From NCBI GenBank assembly GCA_018296165.2, contig JACKQL020000051.1, positions 1-64,000 of the forward strand: a DNA stretch of 64,000 bases. Direction: 5' to 3'. Under the pieces are notes generated by a model. The model did no database searches. It was given only the letters and a program-made list of their open reading frames with translations, and was not told the DNA's origin. Source of the DNA: Termitomyces sp. T153 (lineage: Eukaryota > Basidiomycota > Agaricomycetes > Agaricales > Lyophyllaceae). Below, one piece after another: positions 1 to 11,435 of the stretch. The stretch's first letter is position 1, and every line of letters starts with the position of its first letter. The position numbers were made by a program, and so were the translations under genes.

Positions 1-1300
1 CAGATGCAAGTCATTTGGTATCTCTTCCAATAACATGACATGCATGAGTCTGTATTCCTGCAGGAGGTGAGTTCCACAAGTATTGACATTGTCAGTATGT
101 GTCTGAACATATCAGTTCCGGGCATTTGAAATCAAAGAATGCCCAGACATTGTCCAGAATAGTCACAAGCAGGGACATTGGAAGAGGATGGTTGAGGGAC
201 AGGGTGGGAGAACAAAGGAAGTGTGGATGATGGAAGGGCCCTATCATCTCTTTTTGCCTTTGTTGACCTTTGTTGTGTCTAGTATAGTTCTTATCATTCT
301 TGGTGATGCTTCCTTGAGCATTGACATTATTACAGCAATTTGCATAATGAAAGGCCCCTTCAAGTTTCCCTTGTTTCAGTTGTTTGGCTGATCTATAGGA
401 CATTATCTAATATACATGAATAAAGATGTGCTCCCAAAATAGAATCTGTCGTCTGCTCTGCCATCTCTCTTGGTGCTCAGTAGTGAACTCATACTCAATT
501 CAAATCCATTAGGTATGCACAGATGTCCATTGACTGTTCTTTCTGTGGCTACATCACCTGTGTTGCGATATAGACTCTGGACTCATTTGATGGTTTGAAT
601 GCTAGCACCAGTAATTTTGCAATTGCAAGCCACAAGATGATTCCTTTCAAATCAGTAGATAGATGTTGCCTCATGATGAGTGAATGAACCACATTCTACA
701 CAATACTTAAGAATGCTATATACCATGATCGCTTCTCGGCAAGCAAGGCAGAAGCTGGATTATGAGCCAAACAACTAAACAAGGAAAATCGAAAGGACCT
801 ATCATTGGAGAGAGAATGATAGAGTAGAAAACAAATCCGGCGTATTGCTAGGTAGCTTGTAGCACCAAAGGAACAAATGTGTTGTCGAGCTTGGAATTGT
901 TGAGGAGCATCGTCCAATAGTCCGAAAATGACCCGGCATCGCTCAAACAATCCCTTAGATACATCCTTGGATCCATCAAAGAGGAGTCAAATCGTCTGAT
1001 CCCCTACAATAACAGGCGTCCTTGTACTCAGTATTGTCTTGTACTCCATATTACTTTCGGAAGGGGATAGTGTGAATCCGGACTACATAGGCTATTATTT
1101 GATGGCGATATATGCCTTGGTTCAATCAATTTCTCTTGTAAAGAGACGCTGTTCTGAGTCAATATGCAACAGTCGGTGTTTCATTCGATGCTTGATGTTA
1201 AGGCGAGTGCCTTCGTGCAGCTTCTGTCAGTGTCAGATGCTCGATACATCGAAATGTTTTGATTGTAATGTATTAATTAGAAGTGCATTCCAGTAAAATA
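1..1300. other. Left flank without a recognised gene
   Basis: The first ~570 bases have very few CpG dinucleotides, like the transposon blocks later in the window, so they are probably the edge of an old repeat. CpG then returns to normal. Short open frames occur on both strands (for example 92-403 minus and 1039-1296 plus), but none matches a family I know and none has supporting splice structure. The 3' end of the uL14m gene begins at 1301. Confidence 0.4.
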
Positions 1301-1802
1301 TTATATAGCCTGAAAAGAAAGAGAAATATTAGCAGCCATTAACGTACCGGTAGCACACTCACTTTTGGCGCCAAACTGACAATCTTTCCCCACCCCTTCA
1401 TCCGCAGGTCTGCACTCACAATACCACCTATCCGTGTCCCTAGCATCTCTCTTTTGTTGTTCAATAGCACCGCGGCGTTGTCGTCGAAGCGAATCATGCG
1501 CCCGTCGGGTCTACGTACGGCCTTTTTTGTACGAACAATGACGGCACGTCGTACGTCGCCTCTGCGAACCTTAACGGCAGTCACAGAGGCTTGAGCAGCA
1601 GAAGACACGGGTCTTGCACGCTTGACAACGCAGACAATCTCGTCGCCGACGGACCCCCACCCGTTGTTTACTTTTTGCTTGAGAATGTTGACGCACTCGA
1701 CCACGAGGGCGCCAGAGTTATCTATGCACTACTTCCAGTGAGAAAAAACCTGATAAAAGAGACTCTAGGCCATACGTTGAGGGTGGACTTGAGCCCAATC
1801 AT
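1301..1802 (-). CDS. Mitochondrial 54S ribosomal protein uL14m (MRPL38-type)
   Basis: Component of the large subunit of the mitochondrial ribosome (bacterial L14 family), which binds rRNA at the intersubunit face. Three exons on the minus strand: 1776-1802, 1363-1728, 1301-1309; 133 aa, the usual family length. The start reads MIGLKSTLN followed across an intron by [12 protein letters not shown], the canonical L14 opening. The middle exon carries [13 protein letters not shown] and [12 protein letters not shown], both L14 hallmarks. Reading on without the last intron would end in VSVLPVR; a strong donor (GTGAGT) and branch/acceptor signals support a 9-nt last exon giving the expected APKAI ending. 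The gene is divergent from hexokinase, with 115 bp between the two start codons. High confidence in identity, good in the small terminal exons. Confidence 0.93.
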
Positions 1803-1917
1803 GGCTTAACGTGGTTGTCGGCGTGAAAAGTGGAGCGGAGTATTTCCCACGAATACTAAACCCCACATTCCCTGTCTCTCCTCTTCCATCTCCTCGTCAT
1901 CGTGCATTATCGCAATC
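1803..1917. promoter_or_regulatory. Short divergent promoter between uL14m and hexokinase
   Basis: Only 115 bp separate the start codons of the minus-strand uL14m gene and the plus-strand hexokinase gene, so both must be driven from a very compact shared upstream region. The part nearest hexokinase is pyrimidine-rich (about 1865-1895), as is common upstream of highly expressed fungal genes. I see no convincing TATA box. Confidence 0.6.
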
Positions 1918-4349
1918 ATGGTCCTCTCGCGTCGTGGAAGTGGTAGCATTACGCTCGCGTCGGGCCAGACGCTGGCCCTGCATCACAGAACACAGGATGA
2001 GGAGGATCTGCCGCATGCGACCAAAAAGTAGGCCTCGTTGACGCGGGCAGGATCTACGTTCTGTGGCATATCTAATGGTCTTGATCTCATTCAGGACGAT
2101 GGCAGATCATCTTAGGAAGTATGAGAGCATGTATGTCGCGCGATACATCAACAATATGTTTACTGATGCGCTGGGACACACTCCAGTTTCACGCTTACTC
2201 CTCAACGCATGCGTATGATCGTCGAAGCATTCAAGGAAACCCTCGAACTTGGCCTTGAAAAACCAACACAGGTTGTGGTATGTACACTGTAGTTTTAATT
2301 TTCTGGATCATTGTTCTATCATACATGCGATTCGTCATTGGTCGAGCTGATCTTGAGCATCTCGTTCTCGAACGCCCCTTTTGACATCTTGTTGGGATGT
2401 CCTCTCATGGGCGATGTCACATTCAGTGAACATGACTTGCCATCTATTTCTCAGTCTTTTTTTGCTGATAGTTGTTCAATCTAATTGCACCCGCGCTAAC
2501 AATGAGGTGCGCCACAGCCTATGATCCCGACTTACGTGTTCGGATTTCCCACAGGCGAGGAAGTAGGCGACTACCTCGCTGTGGACCTCGGTACGTCCTT
2601 CATGGCGCATAGATCATCTCATACGGCAATCCGCTGAACGCTCACAGGCGGGACAAATCTCCGTGTGTGCCTCGTGTCTGTGCAAGGCGAGGGCAAGTTC
2701 GAGATCACGCAGACCAAGTACCGCCTTACTGAGGAACAAAAACACGACGACGGTCAAAAACTTTTTGATTTCTGCGCTGAGTGCCTGAAGACATTCGTTG
2801 ATACAAATCTTGTTGAGGAGGAAGGCGGATTAAACCTCAAACCCGGAGAGACGCTTCCGCTAGGATTCACAGTAAGCAGTTGTTTATATGAAAGAAATCT
2901 CACAGCAATTATGTTGGATAGTTTTCTTATCCTTGCACGTGAGTATCACCATATCTGCATTGGTCAATGCCTGATAAGCCTGTCCCAGACAAGAGAAAAT
3001 CGACCACGGAGTGCTAATCCGTTGGACGAAGGGCTTTGGTGCTGCGAATACGGAGGGTCAAGATGTGGCCGAGATGTTCCGCAAATCGCTTGCGAAATAC
3101 GTTCGTCCATAACTGCCTCTTGTGGGGACAGTCATCACAATTTGGGATCACAGGAGCTGCCGGTGACAATGACGGCATTAATCAATGACACTACAGGGAC
3201 ACTCATTGCCTCGCATTACGTCAATCCCAAAACGAAGATCGCATGCATCTTCGGCACTGGCTGTAATGCTGCATATATGGAACATGTCAAGGATATTCCA
3301 AAGATCAAGAACCTCGCCATCGACGACAGTGCCGACATGGCAATCAATTGCGAATGGGTTTGTGTTCTTGCTGTATCCTTGTTCCTTCCAATTGACTTTC
3401 TAATAACAGGGCGCCTTTGATTCGTTTGAGCACGAACACCTTCCCAGAACCAAGTACGATGTAATTGTTGATGAATCGTCCAATAAGCCAGGAGAGCAGG
3501 CATTCGAGGTAATTCGTCACATATGCCCTACTTCGGTTGACCAACCGAACGAACAGAAACTCATTTCAGGTCGGTACCTTGGTGAGATAATGCGACTCGT
3601 TATTTGTGAGCTCATCGATGAGGGTGTGCTGTTCCTTGGCCAAAACACATACAAGCTCGAGAGCCCCTACGTCTTTGAGACTGCCTTCTTGTCTCTCATG
3701 GAGAGGTACGTTCTCTCTTACCCCTTCGGTCATTCGCCATTGCACTTGACATAATATCCGCTACTTCTTTTCCTTTTCAGTGACCCCACCGACGAGCTCC
3801 TCATGATCATCGGCATCTTCTCCCACTTCTTTGCCGTGGAAACGACACTTGCGGAGCGGCAGTTCTTCCGCGCTCTCGCGATGCTCATAGGACGCCGTGC
3901 GGCACGGTTAAGTGCGTGTGGTATTGCCGCCATCGTCAGCAAGATGGGATATTTGGATGAGGGATGCTTGGTTGGAGCGGATGGGTCATTGTACAACGTG
4001 CGTTTGTTTCTGAAGGGGTTGTGTAACGTTTGGTTGTTGACGATGTCCATAATTCTTGCTCAGAAATATCCTGGATTTGCGGATCGGATACACGAGGGAC
4101 TTGTAGATATTTTCGGAGAGAAGGGAAGGTGCGTTATCTCCTCAATGATCTTTTTTCCAAAATGTTCGCTGATCATCACCGCCTCTGCTTTAGGGGTATC
4201 ATGACCTGCCATGCTGAGGATGGAAGCGGAGTTGGAAGCGCGATCATCGCCGGTACGTTGCTCAGACCGGGCTTGTTTGCTTACATGACACATTTTTTTC
4301 AGCTATGACGAAAGCTAGAAAGGAGAGTGGGCTATATCTCGACGTCTAG
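1918..4349 (+). CDS. Hexokinase
   Basis: ATP-dependent phosphorylation of glucose and other hexoses, the first step of glycolysis, in the cytosol. Fourteen exons: 1918-2027, 2095-2130, 2187-2277, 2518-2590, 2648-2871, 2922-2938, 2989-3100, 3154-3357, 3410-3508, 3557-3705, 3781-3997, 4064-4128, 4194-4252, 4303-4349; 500 aa, normal for fungal hexokinases. Visible motifs: phosphate-1 loop DLGGTNLRV (D102 on), the hexokinase signature LGFTFSYPC...IRWTKGF, NDTTGTLIA with catalytic Asp233, phosphate-2 IFGTGCNAAY (253 on), INCEWGAFD and the adenosine-binding VGADGSLY. The ending is LYLDV. Exon 6 is only 17 nt but encodes FSYPC of the sugar-binding signature. Intron 3 is long (240 bp); the others are about 49-75 bp. 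An alternative start is MADHLRKYE in exon 2. In some fungi such enzymes also take part in glucose sensing; nothing here shows that. Confidence 0.96.
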
Positions 4350-4674
4350 ATTTCGCTTGAAAACTAAATGAGTACCGAAGACCCGAGACAAAAGACGATA
4401 ATCGCCCGCTGTTCCATTACTACTAATCAAACTGTTGTACGATCTCACCCTGTATATGTTGTTTTACGACACTTGGCTTATCCTCTTTCTGATTGCATGC
4501 GTTTTGTATTACTGCTAGCCCTTTGTCACACATCGCTTGTTTGCCGATACGTAGAGATTTTATCAATGCTTTTTCACACTTAAAACAAAATCTTCAAATC
4601 GGCAGGTGCGGTCGGGTAACGTTCGCTTTGGAGGTATTCTGGACGGCATTATCAAATACCCTTTTGGGAAACCG

Positions 4675-4760
4675 GGGCACATGGTGTAGTTGGTTATCAC
4701 GCCCGCTTAGCATTCCGCTATACATGCGGGCGGTGCCCGGTTCAATTCCGGGTGTGTCCA
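4675..4760 (+). tRNA. tRNA-Ala(AGC) with 12-nt intron
   Basis: The cloverleaf folds by eye: acceptor GGGCACA pairs with TGTGTCC, including the G3-U70 wobble pair that identifies alanine tRNAs. Discriminator is A (4760). Anticodon stem CCCGC/GCGGG, loop TT-AGC-A...T, with a 12-nt intron at 4713-4724 in the canonical position one base 3' of the anticodon. The T arm is CCCGG-TTCAATT-CCGGG. Internal pol III boxes are present: A box around 4682-4693 and B box around 4739-4749. CCA is not encoded beyond the first bases. Confidence 0.95.
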
Positions 4761-5800
4761 ACTTGTTGGTATTACATACATTCTTCATTCGACGAAGAGC
4801 ACTGGCCTGGTAAAAAAATCAACGATCCTCGTTACAACACGACTATCAGGTTGTATAATTTTCTAGCCACGATGATTCGCTCTGTTGAGACATTTTGCAA
4901 GTACGCATGCATCAACTAGCGGCCTGCCAGTGAACGGTATAGTTTTAATGCAACCGTAAAACCAACAAGTTAGGACACTCATGCAGGCTATTGTCTTCCG
5001 CCTCCTGCACAAGTCTGGCTTACGTTGACCGCAAAACCACTATGATTCCATCAGCCACGCAGACTAGCGACCATGAGACATATGTAATGTCCGTCAACGT
5101 CGGCAGAAGATCTTGATTTCAAGCTACTCGAACTCTCCATGTATGTACATATCTATTTTCTCCGCTGGCCTCGAACTTCGATCGCGCGAGAGGCCACTCG
5201 TCACGGATCACTCGATTCCCCCTCAGAGCGGTGTACCGACGGATCAGCGACGAGCCTGCTTGTAATCATACGATACATCATGGAAAGATAGACTGTTCTT
5301 ACAGATGGACGACGGCGCCACCTGTCCCGTTTTCCCGCATTACTGTAAGTTGAGTTGGAGATCATTCAAGGTCAATCCTTTCTTACTGGCATATGGTAAC
5401 CTTTCAAGTTTGAGACTTAGAGCTGGACCAATTTCCCCCTTTGATCCACTTGTCTGAGCCTGAACGACAAAGAAAAATGTTTCTCAGGTTACTGTCATTG
5501 TCTTTTGTGACTTGACTGCTCGGTCTGCTCGTCAGACAAATTTGTTTGGTGATCAAAATTTAGTACTACTAATAACAGCGGCGCCGGACTCGAGTCGGCT
5601 GAACACTATTTAGCATTTATTTCCAGTGTTGCCGTCTGTAAGGTACAACTACGTTTACCAGTGGATCTTGGATCACACTCCGCCACATTTTCTTTGAAAC
5701 ACCTTCGGCATATTCTCGCCGACGCTAAGCAAATCAAATACACATTGATCTGTCCTTACTAAAGTATTCCCAAGTCCTTAGATCCGTATTATACAAAAAA
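4761..5800. other. Intergenic, no gene seen
   Basis: About 1 kb of CpG-normal sequence between the tRNA and the 3' end of TSR4. I looked for U6-like, 5S-like and other tRNA-like sequences and saw none. Short frames only. It probably holds the hexokinase-distal spacer and the TSR4 3' region. Confidence 0.4.
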
Positions 5801-7416
5801 TCAAATGGCCGCCTGAACGAGAACAATTTCCTCCCTCCAACACTCCTTGGCCTCTTTCCCATTGTCATCAAAACAACAATCCTTCTCACACGAAAACACC
5901 ATACTCGTCCCCCAATCCATCCCCGATCCATCTGATGCGCCGCCCTTTAGTGCACGCTCTACTGCTTTTCGACGTTCCTCATCTGTGGCTTGTTTCCCAG
6001 CATCATTTGGGCGCTTAACAACGTTGATGAGATTCGGCATGAGCTGGCATTCGAAGACACGTTTGCCGTGGCACACTGGGCACGCTTGGATGTTGGTGGG
6101 AAAGTAAGTGCGTTTGGGAGTGTTCACGACGGTGAAAGCCCCTTTAGTAACGGGAACGGTGGGCGCTGGCGGGGAGGGGAAGAGCGAAGAAAAGATCTTG
6201 TCGGAAGAGAAGGGTAATGGTGTGCCGTTTAGCTCGTATCTAACCCGATTGATGAGTGGGGACTATAAATAATACGGAAGGACTAACCGAACACACTGTT
6301 CACCTTCATAAGCAACACGTTTCGTGAACCGTTCGAAGACATAATCCATCTCAAGGGAATCTTCATATGCCTCAGATGCCCATGAGATATCCTTGTCTTT
6401 GTCACCCTTGCTACCCTCATTATCCAGGCGATCAGTGATCTGGGTTCCCGGCGGAACTTTCGACTTTAGTTGCGGGGGGAGATATTCAGATACTGTTGAT
6501 AGATAGAACGGTGGATAGGAGGGTGCGGTTTTCCATGGCGAATCGGTGACGGTCACGGACGCCATCGCCGTAAGAAGCTCATCTTCGGATGATGATTCGT
6601 CGTCACTCGCATCGTCGTTTTCGTTGTCGCATTCGTCGTTTTTATTAGGTTTAGGCTCCGCAGAACCTGTTAGGGGAGGAGAGGTATCCCCGAACATCTG
6701 GGCTCCAATTCCAAACGTGTTTGTGGCTGGTAGAGCACTCATCTATCACGAGTATGAGCAAAAATCTCCGTTTATACTCATGACGCTGCATACTGAAAAT
6801 GGATTCTTTTTGGGCATGTGTTGCTGCTGTTCGGCGAGAGCCTTGACTTGGGCTTTTGCCTCCTCGGCAGCACGCTTTTTGGCAAGTTTGATTTCGAGCT
6901 TCGCTGCATACTTTTCGTTTCGCCGTAAACCTCTCCACGCTCGCACACTGATATAGATACAATGACAACGTACATGAAAGCCACGTAATGAGTACGATTG
7001 GGGAAAAATGGCCGGCAACTTGGCCTCACCTGCCTGATTTGCCCTGGCACGACGGTTTAGCACAACCCCAAACATAGAGGGCGCGGTCCATGGGACTCTC
7101 TTCAAACGGACACCACATCTGTACGAGAAGCTCGCAGGGATTTGAACACACTTTGCAATGGGACGAAGAGAAAGGAGGTTCACGCGAAGGAAGAAAAGCC
7201 TTTTGCAAAAGCGAATAAGCATGGATATTCAATATCGAAGTACATTGGCGAGATAGCTCGTACAGGATACCCTCCAATACGAGAGACGGCAGCGTCACTG
7301 ATATCTACATCTGACTGCACGAGGCCGTCTGGGACACCCAGTAAGACAGACGTTTCTACGTCCGAGCCCACGTCATCATCCGAGTCTGACCAGTCGTCTT
7401 CATGAGCTGGCAACAT
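5801..7416 (-). CDS. TSR4/PDCD2 family ribosome-assembly protein
   Basis: The PDCD2/Tsr4 family acts as a dedicated chaperone of ribosomal protein uS5 (Rps2) and is needed for 20S pre-rRNA processing and 40S maturation, in cytosol and nucleus. Five exons: 7264-7416, 7030-7199, 6794-6947, 6288-6742, 5801-6239; 456 aa. The N-terminal part has the family zinc-ribbon region (CKVCSNPC near residue 66, then MWCPFE, WGCAKPSC and GSVRAWR). An acidic, Lys/Glu-rich middle follows. The C-terminal PDCD2_C domain (last ~100 aa) shows ACPVCHGKRVFECQLMP, MDWGTSMVFSC and CWREEIVLVQ. The start at 7416 gives MLPAHEDDWSDSDDD, an acidic opening typical of the family. Introns are 48-82 bp. It is divergent from regulator A. 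Identity is firm; the exact role is known from yeast and human relatives. Confidence 0.94.
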
Positions 7417-7798
7417 CGCACCTACAAAAGAAGCAAGAGATCAGAATGAATCCATGACAGATACAAAAGGAAAAATGATCAGAAAAGCATGAATGGTATA
7501 AATTTGGAGGACTCGTCACGTTCGAGTGCAACAGAGAAACTCTGCCACACCGGGTTCAGACTCGTCATCTAGGAATCATCAAACAGAGTGAAAGAGGAAG
7601 AGGAGCTAACCTTGGCTGTGTTGAATGAAGGAAAAAGACAGCGGCGTTTGGAATTTTTTAAAGGCGGGGGCCAAACAGATGCAAGCAAATGACTGCCCGA
7701 TATAGAGAGCGAGGGCTTCTTAGGAGAACGAGGCCTTAACGGAGGATCATCTTAGCCGAAGCTCTGCACCTTTCCTGTCACCACCATCATCCCCGTTG
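7417..7798. promoter_or_regulatory. Divergent intergenic region TSR4 / regulator A
   Basis: 382 bp between the two start codons; it must contain both promoters and 5' UTRs. No clear TATA box or operator is visible. Regulators of this class often bind CGG triplets, but I see no convincing spaced pair here. Confidence 0.4.
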
Positions 7799-10700
7799 AT
7801 GTCCTCGACTCCGTATCCCACAGAAGTCCCCACTCTTCCTATCAGACATAAGCGTCGCGGTGTTGCTCTCTCTTGTGCCGAATGCAGGAGGTATGTCCAG
7901 CCAAGTCACACCTTACGCGGGACTCACTCGTTGCATTCGATGCTAGGCTTAAACTCAAGTTCGCTCGTCCTCTAAAGCGTTAGATTATACATTCACATCA
8001 TTATTCTGATAGATGCAGCCGCAACTTCCCATGCACGTATGTCGTTATCGTTCGTCGTTCTTGCGCATAGTAAATATTTATTTTCGGTGTGTAGTAACTG
8101 CGTCAAGAAGGGCTGCTCCGCAATTTGCCCGGAGGGTATGCACAGCTTCGGTTGCCTTCGCAATACGCCACACTCATGCACGCGTGGATAGGTTCACTGA
8201 CAACTGGCAAGGGAAATCGGCGAGTGCTCTACGGCTCTCACCTCACCTCCTTGGCGCTGATGCCGCACTTCAGCTTTGTATTAGCAAACACCGAAGTTCT
8301 CCATGAGAAGATAAATCAGTTATCAAATCGCGTTCGGTCATTAGAAGATGCTCTTGCCCACTCACACGCATTGCACTCTACTTTTACACATCCGTTATTG
8401 ACTGAAGAACTTCTTCAGATCAAGCGTCCTCTGGAGCGTGAGCGCCTTGATCTCCCTAATGGGAAAGACGAGAAGGGTGACTTGAACGACAACATCGACT
8501 CAATGGGTTCTCTGTAGGTCACCGGTACATCACGGCTGTCCATCAGCTCACGTATGTATCTGGTTGTATTCTTGTTCTTCCCTATTAGATCAATTTCTCA
8601 TGGCGGTCGCTCAACCTTTTTTGGTCAAACTGCAAATTCTTGGGTGCGTACTTGAATTTGACACTTAAGGTTACTCAAGACTAACATGGACCTATGATAC
8701 CTGCAGTATCTTCTTCAGGTATGTCTTTGTCTGATATTCATTCTTCGTGTTTGTATGTGTGTGTATCTAGAACGAGGAGGGCTACGAAGAATCAGAAGAT
8801 AATTCAGGACATGTATCACTCCAGCCAACTGACCTCCCGTGGCTTAGCTTCGCATTCCCGTTCTCTCCATCAACGATTAAGACGGCAACAACCCTCCGGG
8901 GATCCATTGTCAGCTTCCTACCACGGCCAAACATCGCAAGAAGAGTCTGCGATACATATTTCCGGCACGCAGCGTGGATGTTCGTCATGTGCTCCGGTCA
9001 ATTACGGTTTCCATTTCACACGTTTTCCCCAGGTATACGCCGATACCAGAGAACGACTTCCTCGAAAGTGTATTTCGGCCGATCTACGACCAGGATGGTG
9101 CCTTCCAGTCATCTGTCAGTGCTCATAGTCTGGCTATCCTTTTCATGGTTTTAGCTATTGGCACTTTGATGGACCTTGATCGGCCAGCTCACAATCCCGA
9201 GTCCATGCAATACTACCAATTGGCACGCGCGGCAATAGCCTTAGACCCTATACTAGAAGAGCAAACGATTCCCGGCATTCAGGCGCTAGTAAATCTCGAT
9301 ATTGGTTGTCTACTAATTTTGAACCTTCTGACAATTTCTCCTTTCCAGCTCCTGATATGTCACTTCATGTTTTTATCGGATATGGGTGGCCCAAGGTGGG
9401 TTATCATGGGAATGATTATCAAAATGGCACAAAGCGTCAGTAAATTTGAACTTCTGATTGCTTACGCAGTCTGCTGACCATTCTTTGTCTTTGGAACACA
9501 GATCGGACTTCGTAAGCGCCTTTCTATCTTGCCCGATAGACCGGTTCTGTTTTTGGGGGCTGATATATCATGGCTTACAGATCGTGACAGTGGCAAGTGG
9601 AAGCTCGATTCAGTCGAGACACAGAAACGACGTGAACTATTTTATGAACTGCTGACATACGACTCGTGGCAGGTAAGGCCTTTGGTCTTGAATAAAGAAG
9701 CCCCTTTAAATTCTGTGAAATCCAGAGTCTGACATTTGGACGCCCACCATCATTATCAGCTGTTCACATTGACAGCAAACTTCCTCACGAAACGACCAAA
9801 AATGCGACTGGAGAAGTGGAGATGAGTTGTAAGTCTTTCTTCTCGGAAGATCGACGAAAAAGCGAATTAGAATTGACACTTTTGATCGTGAACAGTTGCG
9901 GCGTGGAAACATAGATTTGCATCTCAATGCCTTAGTGTTGTACATGACCAAGCGTTCAGCGCCCGACCACCCAATTACAAAGCTATCCAGGACCTTGACA
10001 AGAGGGTGCGTCAATGGTATGTTCCACCAAGCCTTCAGGTCCCCGGATTTGGTGGAGCCAAGCCAGGCATTGAGCTGGAACAACCAAGTATTGAGCTCAC
10101 ATTTCAACGTTATATTGCGTTTGCAATCAAAGAAATGTGTAATTATCCGGAATTCTATCTTCAGTTCGATCATTGACTTCCCAATCCAGCCCTGTTTTAC
10201 ATGCACAGAGGGTATTTCGCGCAAGCAATGGAGGATAGCCCCGTAGACCCTATGGGAAGCAAGTACTCGCCTTCGGTGCTAGCCGCTTATACGAGTGCAT
10301 GTTCTTTCGTCGGCTTGGTTGAGAGTCTGTTCAAACAGTATCCGGTTCTAACGGAGCGGATGTGGTTCCTTTTCACACATGTATTTTCGTGCGCGGTACG
10401 TTATGACATTAGGTTGAATTCTTCGATGATTAAATTCTGTCCGTCAAGATCGTGCTCGGGTCCATTGCTGTCAAATCTAAGATGCAAATAGCACCGTCTG
10501 CCTCATCCCACCTGGACTCGGCATACAACCTGTTTAGTCAGGTTACAGACCGCTCTCGCACATACAAAATACTGGTATGCTTTGAAAGACCGTTCCTCAC
10601 ACTCATTTGACAATCTTGTTTAGCCAATCCTTCAGAAACTCCGGGAACGAGCCCATGCAACTTCGACAAATTCTCCACAGCAGAGCCAGAGCGTGACCAG

Positions 10701-11157
10701 ACTCTCGTTCTTGAGCCCTACTATTAAGAGTGAAACTGAGGAATTGACTACGCTCGGGGGCATGACAAGGTTGGTTCCACGCAAGTCACCATCATCACCT
10801 TCATATAGTGGGTCGAGCCCTGCCTCTCAGCCCGCCTCGCCACCCCCTCTCCCCTCTCCTCAGGACAGCCTTCGCTTCGAACCTGTGAATACTGCTCCAT
10901 GGCAACCTTACAGCCCGATACATCAGTCGGGGTACGCTGACATGTCTCCTTCATATACAATGCAACAAGACATGCCGTACATGTATGGCAGTCAACAAAG
11001 TCCGATGGAACCTATACATGACTACTATGGATATTCTCAACCTGGTTACCACAACATGCATATGCTGTCTCCAGCGCAAGAAGACACCTCACATCAGCAC
11101 TATATGCAACCCGCCGAATCGTGGCACAATTTCGTGTCGCAGTACAGCAAGCCTTGA
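7799..11157 (+). CDS. Zn2Cys6 fungal-specific transcription factor, copy A
   Basis: Nuclear DNA-binding regulator with the Gal4-type zinc cluster and the fungal-specific middle domain; its targets are unknown. Eighteen exons: 7799-7890, 7947-7958, 8013-8036, 8095-8135, 8192-8219, 8274-8513, 8589-8643, 8707-8718, 8771-8979, 9033-9288, 9349-9435, 9502-9511, 9581-9672, 9726-9828, 9896-10138, 10190-10395, 10449-10574, 10624-11157; 789 aa. The cluster cysteines are C26, C29, C36, C42, C45, C54 (C-x2-C-x6-C-x5-C-x2-C-x8-C), preceded by basic HKRRG. The Fungal_trans core includes VIMGMIIKMAQSIGLHRDSGKW and FGRPPSLS. The tail is rich in Ser/Pro/Gln/Tyr. Exons of 10 and 12 nt and one GC-AG intron (8220-8273) are needed to keep frame; all were checked against paralogue B at 15462-18827. 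Resembles Tbs1/Hal9-like regulators in layout, without firm assignment. Confidence 0.9.
8220..8273 (+). other. GC-AG intron in regulator A
   Basis: The donor is CG|GCGAGT. No GT donor nearby keeps the frame into TTTGTATTAGC. The paralogue B has a normal GT donor (CG|GTACCT) at the identical codon position, after the conserved residues GNR. Confidence 0.75.
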
Positions 11158-11435
11158 GCTAGGTTTCAACATCTTATGGCACCGGATATGGCGTTTTTTG
11201 TATACCTATCTTCTCTTTGGACTAAGTAATGAATCTTTATACCGTGTACTTGTAGCGATATACCTAGCCTATTTTACGCATCATGTATTGTCGATATATC
11301 TTATTTGTTCTCGTTAGGACCGTTTTGTATCGAAATTCACATTGTTCATTTGCCACCTTCATCACTTCGAATTCAAGCAACCATCGTTCGTTCCTTTGAG
11401 CTTCGTTTCTTTCCTTTTTCATTGAGGACGGTAGC

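Noticed and set aside
4493..4813. Frame containing a Trp/Ser/Arg-rich segment across 4675-4760
   Set aside because: This is the translated tRNA-Ala gene.
7180..7298. Read-through frames around TSR4 introns
   Set aside because: They contradict the conserved GGYPAFLPSREPPFSS junction obtained by splicing 7264 to 7199.
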